Source of the DNA: a virus
Length of the DNA stretch: 26,838 nt
Reading direction: 5' to 3' (one strand)
Virus record (IMG/VR): IMGVR_UViG_3300032083_002175
Span: 1-26,838 of that record
Numbering within the stretch: position 1 is the stretch's first letter; every line of letters starts with the position of its first letter. The position numbers and the translations under genes were made by a program. The notes below the pieces were generated by a model, which had not been told where the DNA came from, ran no database searches, and saw only the letters and a program-made list of their open reading frames with translations. Positions 6,310-12,352 of this stretch are shown piece by piece.

Positions 6310-8097
6310 ATGAAATTAGACCGAATCTACCTTGATGTAGAGTGTTACAAAGATTATTTTTTAGTTTCATTTCTCCGAGAATCAACAGGAAATATTCTGG
6401 ATATCGAGTTCCACGCTGATCAGCCGTTAGATAAAAAGAAGTTGGCAGCGATTATGGGTAAAAATCAGACTATCAGCTTCAACGGTAACGGCTACGACCT
6501 TTATATGATTGCCGCAGCGCTTACAGGTTTTCCGAACGAAGCGCTTAAAAAGCTATCCGATAAAATCATTAAATCGAATTTACCAGCTTGGCGCATTGCC
6601 AAAGATCATGAGATTCATATTCCAAGCCGATGGGATCACATCGATATCATGGATGTTGCCCCTGGTATGGCCAGCCTTAAAATATACGGTGGCAGGCTGG
6701 GCGCACCTAAACTTCAAGATCTACCTATCAAGCCCGATGACGCCATAACACCCGAACTACGTGAACCCATGCGGCTTTATTGCCATAACGACCTGTACAC
6801 AACACAATTGCTCTGCAATAAGCTAATAAAGCAACTTGAGTTACGCGAATCGATGTCAGAACAATATGGTGTTGATTTGCGTTCGAAATCTGACGCTCAG
6901 ATTGCCGAAACGGTTATTAAATCTGAACTGGAAAAGATGACGGGTAAAAATTATCGGCGTTTTGAAGCGCCAGACGATTACGGATTCAAATATAAAGATC
7001 CTGGCATTATTGAATTCAAAACCGAAAAGCTAAAAAGTATTTTCGCAAAAATCAAAACGCACAAATTCAGCCTTACCGCTAATGGTTCGGTTAAGATGCC
7101 CGAATTTTTGAAAAAAGAACCTATAGAATTCGATGGTGCTAAGTATCAAATGGGTATCGGCGGTTTACACTCTTGTGAAAAGCAACAATACGTTAAGCCA
7201 TCATCAAACCAATTATTATTTGATATTGACGTTGCGAGCTACTACCCGAATATTATTCTACAACAACAAATAGCCCCAAAGTCTATGGGTGTGCCGTTCT
7301 TAAAAGTCTACCAATCGATAGTAGATAGGCGAATTAAAGCTAAAAATGCGGGTGATAAGGTTGTGGCCGATACCCTAAAGATCGTTGTCAACGGATCGTT
7401 TGGGAAGCTCGGTTCAAAATGGTCTACGCTATACGCCCCTGAACTTTTGATTCAAACAACCATGACAGGCCAACTGGCGCTTTTAATGTTGATCGAAGCA
7501 TTAGCCGAAAAGGGTGTTAAGACGATGAGCGCAAACACTGACGGTGTTGTAGTGCTATGTGGTAAAGATCAAGAGCAAACTGTTGAAGAGATCGTGTTCG
7601 ATTGGGAGTTAACAACCAGCTACACCCTAGAGCGCACCGACTACGCTGCCATGGCGAGCCGTGACGTTAACAACTATTTGGCAGTTAAGCATGATGGTAG
7701 TACGAAAGGAAAAGGGGTATTCGCAAAGCCAGGGTTATCTAAAAACCCTGACACTCTAATTATTTATAAAGCCGTTGCTGATTATGTTGCAAAAGGTGTG
7801 CCCATCGAACAGACAATAAAAGAATGTAATGACGTCAAACAATTTGTAAAAGTGCGACAAGTGAAAGGGGGTGCTATCTGGCGAGATGAAGAACTCGGAA
7901 AAGCCACGCGCTTTTATTATTCAAGCGATGTGTCACCGGATGAATGCCTGCGCTATGTATTAAACGGCAATAAAGTACCCATGTCAGATGGTGCTAAACC
8001 GCTTATGGACTTACCTGACCAATTCCCCGACGATGTTGATTACAAGCGCTATATTGATAGCGCCAACCAACTATTAAAGGATATCGGCTATGCGTGA
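6310..8097 (+). CDS. Compact family-B DNA polymerase with 3'-5' exonuclease
   Basis: The replicative polymerase, 595 residues. Exonuclease motifs: ExoI LDVE (Asp9, Glu11), ExoII NGNGYDL (Asp63), ExoIII YCHND (Tyr157, Asp161). Polymerase motifs: A DVASYYP (Asp307), B KIVVNGSFG (Lys357), C ANTDG (Asp411). Motif A with SxYP and the KxxxNGSFG form mark family B, not family A. Motif C has Asn where most members have the first Asp of DTD; the second Asp is kept. Only 50 residues separate motif A from motif B, so the TPR1/TPR2 insertions of protein-primed phi29-like polymerases are absent, which fits the phage having its own primase. The start overlaps nothing, and the stop overlaps the VRR-NUC gene by 8 bases. 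Confidence 0.9.
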   Translation: MKLDRIYLDVECYKDYFLVSFLRESTGNILDIEFHADQPLDKKKLAAIMGKNQTISFNGNGYDLYMIAAALTGFPNEALKKLSDKIIKSNLPAWRIAKDHEIHIPSRWDHIDIMDVAPGMASLKIYGGRLGAPKLQDLPIKPDDAITPELREPMRLYCHNDLYTTQLLCNKLIKQLELRESMSEQYGVDLRSKSDAQIAETVIKSELEKMTGKNYRRFEAPDDYGFKYKDPGIIEFKTEKLKSIFAKIKTHKFSLTANGSVKMPEFLKKEPIEFDGAKYQMGIGGLHSCEKQQYVKPSSNQLLFDIDVASYYPNIILQQQIAPKSMGVPFLKVYQSIVDRRIKAKNAGDKVVADTLKIVVNGSFGKLGSKWSTLYAPELLIQTTMTGQLALLMLIEALAEKGVKTMSANTDGVVVLCGKDQEQTVEEIVFDWELTTSYTLERTDYAAMASRDVNNYLAVKHDGSTKGKGVFAKPGLSKNPDTLIIYKAVADYVAKGVPIEQTIKECNDVKQFVKVRQVKGGAIWRDEELGKATRFYYSSDVSPDECLRYVLNGNKVPMSDGAKPLMDLPDQFPDDVDYKRYIDSANQLLKDIGYA

Positions 8098-8356
8098 ACG
8101 TGATATTGAACACGCGTTAGTACGACGGGTTAAAGAGTTAGGTGGTCTATGTGAAAAATTCGTGTCGCCTAGCCGGCGGAGCGTACCTGATCGCCTAGTC
8201 ACATTGCCGGGTAACAGGGTTATTTTTGTGGAACTAAAAGCGCCAGGTAAAAAGCCCACCGAATTACAACAACGCGATCATGATAGGCGAAGGGCGCTAG
8301 GTTGTGATGTTCGTGTGATTGATTCGCTTGGGGGTGTTGAATGCTTTCCAGAATAA
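8090..8356 (+). CDS. VRR-NUC domain nuclease
   Basis: An 88-residue stand-alone VRR-NUC (PD-(D/E)XK) nuclease. Conserved residues are seen in SVPDR (Asp34) and VELKAPG (Glu48, Lys50), with an N-terminal acidic helix (Glu3, Asp5, Glu7). Family members cut branched DNA, including Holliday-junction-like structures. The gene overlaps the polymerase by 8 bases and the helicase by 16 bases. This is the usual phage VRR-NUC/SNF2 pairing, suggesting that the two act together on replication intermediates. Confidence 0.93.
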   Translation: MRERDIEHALVRRVKELGGLCEKFVSPSRRSVPDRLVTLPGNRVIFVELKAPGKKPTELQQRDHDRRRALGCDVRVIDSLGGVECFPE

Positions 8357-9681
8357 ATTTACACGACTATCAGAATCGCGGTGTTGAGTTTATAAAATCT
8401 GAAAAGCGCTGTGCTTTATTTCTTGAAATGGGTTTAGGTAAAACGACAACCACCCTAACCGCCGCCAGTGATTTACTAGACAGTTTCGAAATTAGCAAAG
8501 TGTTAGTTATTGCGCCGTTGCGTGTAGCCAATAGTGTATGGGCGCAAGAGTGTTTGAACTGGGAGCACCTACAACATTTAAAAGTTAACGTTTGTACTGG
8601 TTCGGAAAAGAACCGGTTAGCAAAATTACAAACCGCCGCAGACATTTACACCATCAACCGCGAAAACGTACCATGGTTAGTTGAGCATTACGCTAAAAAA
8701 TGGCCGTTTGATTGCGTGATAATCGATGAATCGAGTTCATTTAAAAACGCTAGTTCCAAGCGATTCAAAAAGCTAAAACAGGTTATGCCGCTAACAACTC
8801 ATTGCGTGTTATTAACAGGTACCCCCAGCCCGAACAGCCTAATGGAACTTTGGCCGCAACTTTATCTTATCGACTTCGGAGAGCGTTTAGGCCGAACTAT
8901 GTCAGGTTTTAAGCGCCGTTTTTTCGAGTCTGATTACATGGGTTATAAGTGGGAACTTAAGAAAGGTTGCGGCGATATTATCCATAAGCTAATTGATGAT
9001 AAGTGTCTAAGTATGGTCGCAGAAGATTATCTTGATTTACCCGAACGGATCGATTTAAAAGAAATCATCGGCATACCAGCTAAAGCGCTAAAAGCTTATC
9101 AGCAATTTGAAAAAGAGCTTTTTATTCAGATTGAAGATGAAGAAATCGAGGCGACTAACGCGGCGGTATTAGCTAATAAGCTTTTGCAGTTCGCCAACGG
9201 CGCCAATTACATTGACGAAAATAAAAACTGGGTTGAAACACACAAGGCTAAATTAGACGCTCTGGCGGATCTTGTCGAAGCGAACGAAGGGGAAAACATC
9301 CTGGTGGCGTACAATTATAAAAGCGACTTAGAACGACTGCAAAAACGCTTTCCTGACGCCGTTGTACTTGATAAAGAACAAAGCACTATCGACGCCTGGA
9401 ACGCTGGTGAGATCCCAATGCTGTTGGCCCATCCCGCGAGTGCTGGCCATGGACTTAATATCCAACACGGCGGATCGATCATTGTATGGTTAAGCTTGAT
9501 ATGGTCGCTTGAACTCTACCAGCAGTTTAACGCCAGATTACACCGGCAAGGCCAAAGCGTATCAGTTAGGATTATACATCTTATCGCTAATGGTACCGTG
9601 GACGAAAGGGTGTTATCTGTTTTGGCCGATAAAGACGCAACACAAAGCGCATTAATTGACGCGCTAAAAGGTGAAAAGTAA
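8341..9681 (+). CDS. SNF2-type superfamily 2 DNA helicase/translocase
   Basis: A 446-residue SF2 ATPase. Motif I is GLGKT (31-35), motif II DESS (129-132, in place of DEAH), motif III LTGTP (158-162), motif V GHGLN, and motif VI ARLHRQGQ (Arg399, Arg402). It is shorter than chromatin remodelers and has no extra domains, matching the phage SNF2 proteins found next to VRR-NUC. It probably unwinds or remodels branched DNA with its neighbour. The start lies 16 bases inside the VRR-NUC gene, and the stop overlaps the next ATG (TAATG). Confidence 0.93.
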   Translation: MLSRINLHDYQNRGVEFIKSEKRCALFLEMGLGKTTTTLTAASDLLDSFEISKVLVIAPLRVANSVWAQECLNWEHLQHLKVNVCTGSEKNRLAKLQTAADIYTINRENVPWLVEHYAKKWPFDCVIIDESSSFKNASSKRFKKLKQVMPLTTHCVLLTGTPSPNSLMELWPQLYLIDFGERLGRTMSGFKRRFFESDYMGYKWELKKGCGDIIHKLIDDKCLSMVAEDYLDLPERIDLKEIIGIPAKALKAYQQFEKELFIQIEDEEIEATNAAVLANKLLQFANGANYIDENKNWVETHKAKLDALADLVEANEGENILVAYNYKSDLERLQKRFPDAVVLDKEQSTIDAWNAGEIPMLLAHPASAGHGLNIQHGGSIIVWLSLIWSLELYQQFNARLHRQGQSVSVRIIHLIANGTVDERVLSVLADKDATQSALIDALKGEK

Positions 9682-9872
9682 TGACTAACCAAAAACACTG
9701 GAACCACCACCTCGCCACGCCGGCAGTGCCGCTAATCATTCTGCTGGAAACTGGCGAGATCATCAAAGGTATACGCCCCAACTATATCAAGAGCAGAGAG
9801 CAGGGCGACCAGGGGTATCGAACGCATGACGGTAAAATCATTAACAACGTAGAAGGATGGATTTATGAGTAA
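9681..9872 (+). CDS. Small unknown protein
   Basis: A 63-residue soluble protein with no recognised domain. It contains a short hydrophobic beta-like stretch (PAVPLIILLETGEIIKG) and a C-terminal GKIINNVEGWIYE. Support for it being real is its tight packing: its ATG overlaps the helicase stop by one base, and its own end overlaps the next gene by 8 bases. Its function is unknown. Confidence 0.7.
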   Translation: MTNQKHWNHHLATPAVPLIILLETGEIIKGIRPNYIKSREQGDQGYRTHDGKIINNVEGWIYE

Positions 9873-10098
9873 TGAAACAAAACGAGGTGTGAGAGTGAGA
9901 AACGATGATCTAAAGGTTGTGGGCAGCCATCAATACATGTCGCCCTGGGATGATGCCTACGAAAAAGGATGGATAATGTCTAACCGGTGGGCTAAATGCG
10001 CTGCAAAGCTGAATTTACTAGCTCGCACAGATCACCGAAAACTATCTGAACAACAACTTTCCGACATTGAAAAACTTTTGGATGGATTGAAACTATGA
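9865..10098 (+). CDS. Small unknown protein
   Basis: A 77-residue soluble protein, N-terminally basic with a helical C-terminus (LSEQQLSDIEKLLDGLKL). No recognised domain. It sits in an unbroken chain of overlapping genes (8 bases upstream, ATGA overlap downstream), so it is very likely expressed with the helicase. Confidence 0.72.
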   Translation: MSNETKRGVRVRNDDLKVVGSHQYMSPWDDAYEKGWIMSNRWAKCAAKLNLLARTDHRKLSEQQLSDIEKLLDGLKL

Positions 10099-10556
10099 CA
10101 CATAAAGAAGGAATAATTCGCCCGATCACGAAAGAAGAGCTAACAGCGGCTGTTCGCGAACATGAGCATTTGACCACTACCAATGGCGACAAGATTACAA
10201 TCGTTGATGGTCAGCTCAGGTTCACATTCAAAAGCGGCAACGAAGAGCCGCTAGTTGCCGATTATTGGATCGGTAAACCGCTTCTGTTGCCAGCGGATAA
10301 ATCGCAAACAGAAGAGCACACTGGCGGAAGCTCCAGTTATTACGATGTTACTATTAATGGCCACACGATTAGCTGTCTAGACATAATTGAAGCTCTAGAC
10401 ATGGATTTTACCCTCGGTAACATTTTCAAAGCAGCTTGGCGCATTGCTGCTAGCCGAAACGGTAAAAAGAAGAAGGGTAACAATGAATGTTATGACGCCG
10501 AAAAGATTGTGTTTTTCGGTGAGCGACTTTTGAAAAAAGAAAAGCCCTCATTGTGA
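10095..10556 (+). CDS. Unknown protein ending the replication operon
   Basis: A 153-residue soluble protein without a recognised domain. The N-terminal half looks beta-rich (TTTNGDKITIVDGQLRFTF), and the C-terminal third is basic (NGKKKKGN). It starts in an ATGA overlap with the previous gene. Its stop codon lies in the right arm of the hairpin at 10542-10562, so translation ends on the terminator itself. Its last 9 bases overlap a convergent minus-strand gene. Confidence 0.75.
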   Translation: MTHKEGIIRPITKEELTAAVREHEHLTTTNGDKITIVDGQLRFTFKSGNEEPLVADYWIGKPLLLPADKSQTEEHTGGSSSYYDVTINGHTISCLDIIEALDMDFTLGNIFKAAWRIAASRNGKKKKGNNECYDAEKIVFFGERLLKKEKPSL

Positions 10557-10562
10557 GGGCTT
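10542..10562. terminator. Hairpin shared by two convergent genes (bidirectional terminator)
   Basis: AAGCCCTCA (10542-10550) pairs with TGAGGGCTT (10554-10562) around a 3-base loop. On the plus strand GGCTTTTA follows, a weak U-run; on the minus strand TTTCTTTTTTC follows, a better one. The stops of the rightward 153-residue gene and the leftward 33-residue gene both lie in the hairpin. Confidence 0.7.
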
Positions 10563-10649
10563 GGCTTTTAACTCTTGAATAATACTAGCTGTAACAACAC
10601 CAACAAACATCGGTGACAATGCGAGCACCACCGGGTATAAATTTTCCAT
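10548..10649 (-). CDS. 33-residue hydrophobic peptide
   Basis: The short frame MENLYPVVLALSP..., ending in a charged ELKAKPSQ tail, carries one hydrophobic stretch of about 20 residues, so it is a candidate single-span membrane peptide. It has an AAGGA ribosome-binding site about 10 bases before the ATG. It lies 80 bases downstream of the RHH regulator gene on the same strand and ends in the shared hairpin. I do not know its function; its size and topology would fit a small inner-membrane or toxin-like peptide, but that is only a guess. Confidence 0.5.
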   Translation of the reverse strand: MENLYPVVLALSPMFVGVVTASIIQELKAKPSQ

Positions 10650-10663
10650 TTTTTTAAAATCCT

Positions 10664-10729
10664 TCAGATAAGTTGTTCAAACGCCCCTAAGCCCACCACC
10701 ACACCAAATATATAACCTAAAATACCCGC
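10664..10729 (-). other. Hydrophobic in-frame extension after the RHH stop codon
   Basis: Directly after the TGA of the RHH gene the same frame stays open for 21 codons and encodes GILGYIFGVVVGLGAF, which looks like a membrane span, before a second stop. No ATG starts this frame. A short out-of-frame ATG (ATGA overlap with the RHH stop) gives an 18-residue peptide that looks less protein-like. It may be a remnant, a readthrough extension, or chance. Confidence 0.3.
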
Positions 10730-10867
10730 TCATGACTTGGTCTCCATTGCTTCACGAATTAATGATCGAACCACTTCTGTAATCGTTCGCCCCGTTCTCT
10801 TGGCTTCTTTCTCTAACCATTGCTTTTGCTCTTGCGTGACTTTCATTGTTGCTAGTCGTGGTTTCAT
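10730..10867 (-). CDS. Ribbon-helix-helix (Arc/CopG-like) regulator
   Basis: A 45-residue protein. The short basic strand RLATMKVT is followed by helix A (EQKQWLEKEAKRTG) and helix B (TITEVVRSLIREAME), the classic RHH layout with the TG turn and RTITEVVR. Such proteins dimerise and read operators with the strand; it probably represses its own promoter and the divergent small-gene operon. An AGAGG site precedes the ATG, and a consensus-like promoter lies 30-58 bases upstream. Candidate operators AAAGATA lie between and on the two promoters. Confidence 0.85.
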   Translation of the reverse strand: MKPRLATMKVTQEQKQWLEKEAKRTGRTITEVVRSLIREAMETKS

Positions 10868-10896
10868 TCTTATTACCTCTTGTTAGTGGGACTATA

Positions 10897-10925
10897 AAGA
10901 TACACGCACATAAAAAATATGTCAA
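10897..10925 (-). promoter_or_regulatory. Promoter of the RHH gene
   Basis: On the minus strand a perfect -35 TTGACA (10920-10925), a 17-base spacer and -10 TATCTT (10897-10902). The start codon is about 30 bases downstream of the -10 box. Confidence 0.65.
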
Positions 10926-10932
10926 AAAGATA

Positions 10933-10960
10933 TTGCAATTATGCTTGTGGGTGCTATCTT
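10933..10960 (+). promoter_or_regulatory. Promoter of the rightward small-gene operon
   Basis: -35 TTGCAA (10933-10938), a 16-base spacer and -10 TATCTT (10955-10960), followed about 35 bases later by the DUF6948-like gene. The -10 box is identical to that of the divergent RHH promoter, suggesting shared control. Confidence 0.55.
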
Positions 10961-10964
10961 TACT

Positions 10965-10976
10965 CTATCAACAACG
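10965..10976 (+). repeat. 12-base leader repeat, copy 1
   Basis: CTATCAACAACG occurs here in the leader of the DUF6948-like gene and again at 11658-11669 in the leader of the 84-residue gene; each is followed by an AAGGA-type ribosome-binding site. It could be a translational enhancer or regulator site, or a trace of duplication. Confidence 0.45.
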
Positions 10977-10996
10977 CAAACTAAGGAATAGAAATT

Positions 10997-11371
10997 ATGA
11001 ACATGAACGATTTAACAATTGCCCAAGCAAAAGAATTAGTCGCTCTGTTTGGTGAGCAACAATCGACAACTGTTGATAACAAAATGACAGGCAAATACGT
11101 CATCGTCAGATGCAAAGACGCGGGAGTCCATGCTGGGGTGCTCGAATCTTACAGCGGTCGTGAAGCAGTGCTAACTGAGTCGCGTCGATTGTGGTACTGG
11201 GAGTGCGCTCAAGGCGCTTTTTTGTCTGCCGTGGCAGTGTATGGGCTGTCAGACGAAAGCAAAGTGGGCGTACCGCTATCAAGAATTCATTTAACTGAAA
11301 CGTGCGAGCTTATCGAGTGTTCATACATCGCAGAGCGGTCTATTCGTGATCGGGCGAATCACAATGAATAG
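10997..11371 (+). CDS. DUF6948-like phage protein
   Basis: A 124-residue soluble protein. The block GKYVIVRCKDAGVHAGVLE, followed by RRLWYWECAQGAFLSAVAVYG, matches my memory of the DUF6948 family of phage proteins of unknown role. It has the operon's promoter and an AAGGAA ribosome-binding site. Its last 8 bases overlap the start of the Gly/Tyr repeat protein, a pairing that suggests the two are used together. The family name is from memory and not verified. Confidence 0.8.
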   Translation: MNMNDLTIAQAKELVALFGEQQSTTVDNKMTGKYVIVRCKDAGVHAGVLESYSGREAVLTESRRLWYWECAQGAFLSAVAVYGLSDESKVGVPLSRIHLTETCELIECSYIAERSIRDRANHNE

Positions 11372-11621
11372 ATACGGCGACGGCTACGGCAGCGGCTACG
11401 GCAGCGGCTACGGCTACGGCTACGGCGACGGTGGCGGCAAAGGCGACGGCGACGGTGGCGGTGGCGGCAAAGGCAAAGGCTACGGCTACGGCTACGGCAG
11501 CGGCTACGGCTACGGCTACGGCAGCGGCTACGGCTACGGCTACGGCGACGGTGGCGGCAAAGGCGACGGCGACGGTGGCGGCAAAGGCCACGGCTACGGC
11601 GACGGTTGGGGCAGCGGTTAA
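11364..11621 (+). CDS. Gly/Tyr/Asp/Ser low-complexity repeat protein
   Basis: An 85-residue protein made almost entirely of GYG, GSG, GDG and GGGKG units after MNRYGDG. It has no hydrophobic core or known domain and is probably disordered; Tyr/Gly repeats of this type can be sticky or phase-separate (family-level knowledge of low-complexity proteins, not shown here). It starts inside the DUF6948-like gene. Use of GGC and TAC codons is almost uniform, unlike the neighbours. A 60-base block is repeated exactly with a 120-base offset, showing growth by internal duplication. The opposite strand is also open (Ala/Val-rich) as a by-product of the repeat. Confidence 0.75.
   Translation: MNRYGDGYGSGYGSGYGYGYGDGGGKGDGDGGGGGKGKGYGYGYGSGYGYGYGSGYGYGYGDGGGKGDGDGGGKGHGYGDGWGSG
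11401..11580 (+). repeat. Exact 60-base repeat at 120-base offset inside the Gly-rich gene
   Basis: Bases 11401-11460 are identical to 11521-11580. Around and between them the sequence is built from GGCTAC, GGCGAC and GGCAGC hexamers. This is a coding minisatellite prone to expansion and contraction by slippage or recombination. Confidence 0.95.
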
Positions 11622-11640
11622 CAGCTACGGCTAAGCATTG

Positions 11641-11669
11641 AGCGTCCTTTATGGGCGCTATCAACAACG
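11641..11669 (+). other. Short hairpin followed by 12-base leader repeat, copy 2
   Basis: AGCGTCC (11641-11647) can pair with GGGCGCT (11653-11659), with one G-T pair. It lacks a U-run, so it is not a convincing terminator. CTATCAACAACG (11658-11669) repeats the leader element found at 10965-10976. Confidence 0.4.
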
Positions 11670-11691
11670 AAGCAACGAAGGATAACAAAAA

Positions 11692-11946
11692 ATGAAAACG
11701 TACATTTGTTACAACAGCCTGAACGAACCGGAACCGTTTGCAGTTATCGCAAACTCGCCTCATGGCGTTGCAGAAGCAGTTACGGTAGCGCTCACAGACC
11801 TATGCGGCGGCGTGCGTAAGGGGTTTTACAGAAAACATAATGACGTAGTGGTCAAATGGGAAGATAGTGTGGGCATTCCTTTCAGCGTTTACTGCATACC
11901 TGCAAAAGTTTACGGGGGCCAGTATGCTGACGTTAACAATGCCTGA
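11692..11946 (+). CDS. Small unknown protein
   Basis: An 84-residue soluble protein, probably alpha/beta (KTYICYNSLNEPEPFAVIANSP at the N-terminus). No recognised domain. An AAGGA ribosome-binding site is well placed before the ATG, and the 3' end overlaps the next gene by 23 bases. It is likely a host-modifying or accessory early protein, as usual for such clusters (inference). Confidence 0.7.
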   Translation: MKTYICYNSLNEPEPFAVIANSPHGVAEAVTVALTDLCGGVRKGFYRKHNDVVVKWEDSVGIPFSVYCIPAKVYGGQYADVNNA

Positions 11947-12091
11947 GCGTATCGCGTTAATGGCGCTCGTTGACCAGCAAATAAAAGAAGTTAAGCGCAT
12001 TATTCGTACGGGCCAAAGCGTTGAATACAAGCGGAACTTTGAGCAGAATTTAAAAGAATTACAGGTAATTAAACGGAAATTGGCATTATGA
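11924..12091 (+). CDS. Small helical protein
   Basis: 55 residues from ATG 11924 (an alternative ATG at 11939 would give 50). Almost all of it from residue 6 is predicted helical, with heptad-like spacing (IALMALVDQQIKEVKRII, then NLKELQVIKRKL), so a coiled-coil dimer is plausible. A G-rich stretch upstream can serve as ribosome-binding site. It ends with an ATGA-type overlap with the next gene. Confidence 0.6.
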   Translation: MLTLTMPERIALMALVDQQIKEVKRIIRTGQSVEYKRNFEQNLKELQVIKRKLAL

Positions 12092-12261
12092 AAGATTTGA
12101 TTTGCATACTGGGCGTGCTATTCGTTGTCGGCGCTCATGAGTCATTAACTGAAATAATTTTGAACGAGGTGGCAACAAATGAGCAAAGAATCGTGGTTGA
12201 TAGCAGAGATCGAGGCCCAGTGCCAGAATTCACGTTTATTCAAGAAAAAGTTGGCCGCTGA
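12088..12261 (+). CDS. Small protein with an N-terminal membrane segment or signal
   Basis: 57 residues: MKDL, then the hydrophobic stretch ICILGVLFVVGA (about 5-16), then a charged tail. The hydrophobic run is short for a span and could be a signal anchor. The start overlaps the preceding gene by 4 bases. The last 83 bases overlap the next gene in another frame, which is a lot; one of the two may not be expressed, or this one may end as a fused tail. Confidence 0.45.
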   Translation: MKDLICILGVLFVVGAHESLTEIILNEVATNEQRIVVDSRDRGPVPEFTFIQEKVGR

Positions 12262-12352
12262 AGAAATTGAGCGGTTAGAAACTGAGGCTGAAAATGTGAA
12301 TTCAGAACATATAAAGACGTGGTGTAGACGAAAGATTAAGGAATTGAGATGA
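12179..12352 (+). CDS. Small charged helical protein
   Basis: 57 residues, strongly helical and charged (KKKLAAEEIERLETEAENV in the middle, basic C-terminus RRKIKELR). A GAGGTG ribosome-binding site 8 bases before the ATG and the ATGA overlap with the following pentapeptide gene favour it over the overlapping frame. Function unknown. Confidence 0.55.
   Translation: MSKESWLIAEIEAQCQNSRLFKKKLAAEEIERLETEAENVNSEHIKTWCRRKIKELR

Larger units (their letters stand above)
10896..10961. promoter_or_regulatory. Three-copy AAAGATA motif in the divergent control region (candidate RHH operators)
   Basis: The heptamer AAAGATA occurs at 10896-10902 and 10926-10932, and inverted as TATCTTT at 10955-10961. 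The copies are 30 and 29 bases apart, close to three helical turns. The outer two coincide with the -10 boxes of the two divergent promoters, and the middle one exactly fills the gap between the two -35 boxes. This is what a cooperative autorepressor site would look like; binding is inferred. Confidence 0.5.

Noticed and set aside
11364-11621. Repeat array considered as a CRISPR array
   Set aside because: Units are short hexamers without unique spacers and are in frame with a protein; no cas gene is nearby. The Cas4-like protein at 3938-5062 is DUF2800, a replication-module nuclease.
11340-11763. Leftward open frames rich in Ala/Val or Arg/Ser opposite the Gly-rich gene
   Set aside because: They arise automatically from the GGC-based repeats on the other strand and have no start signals.
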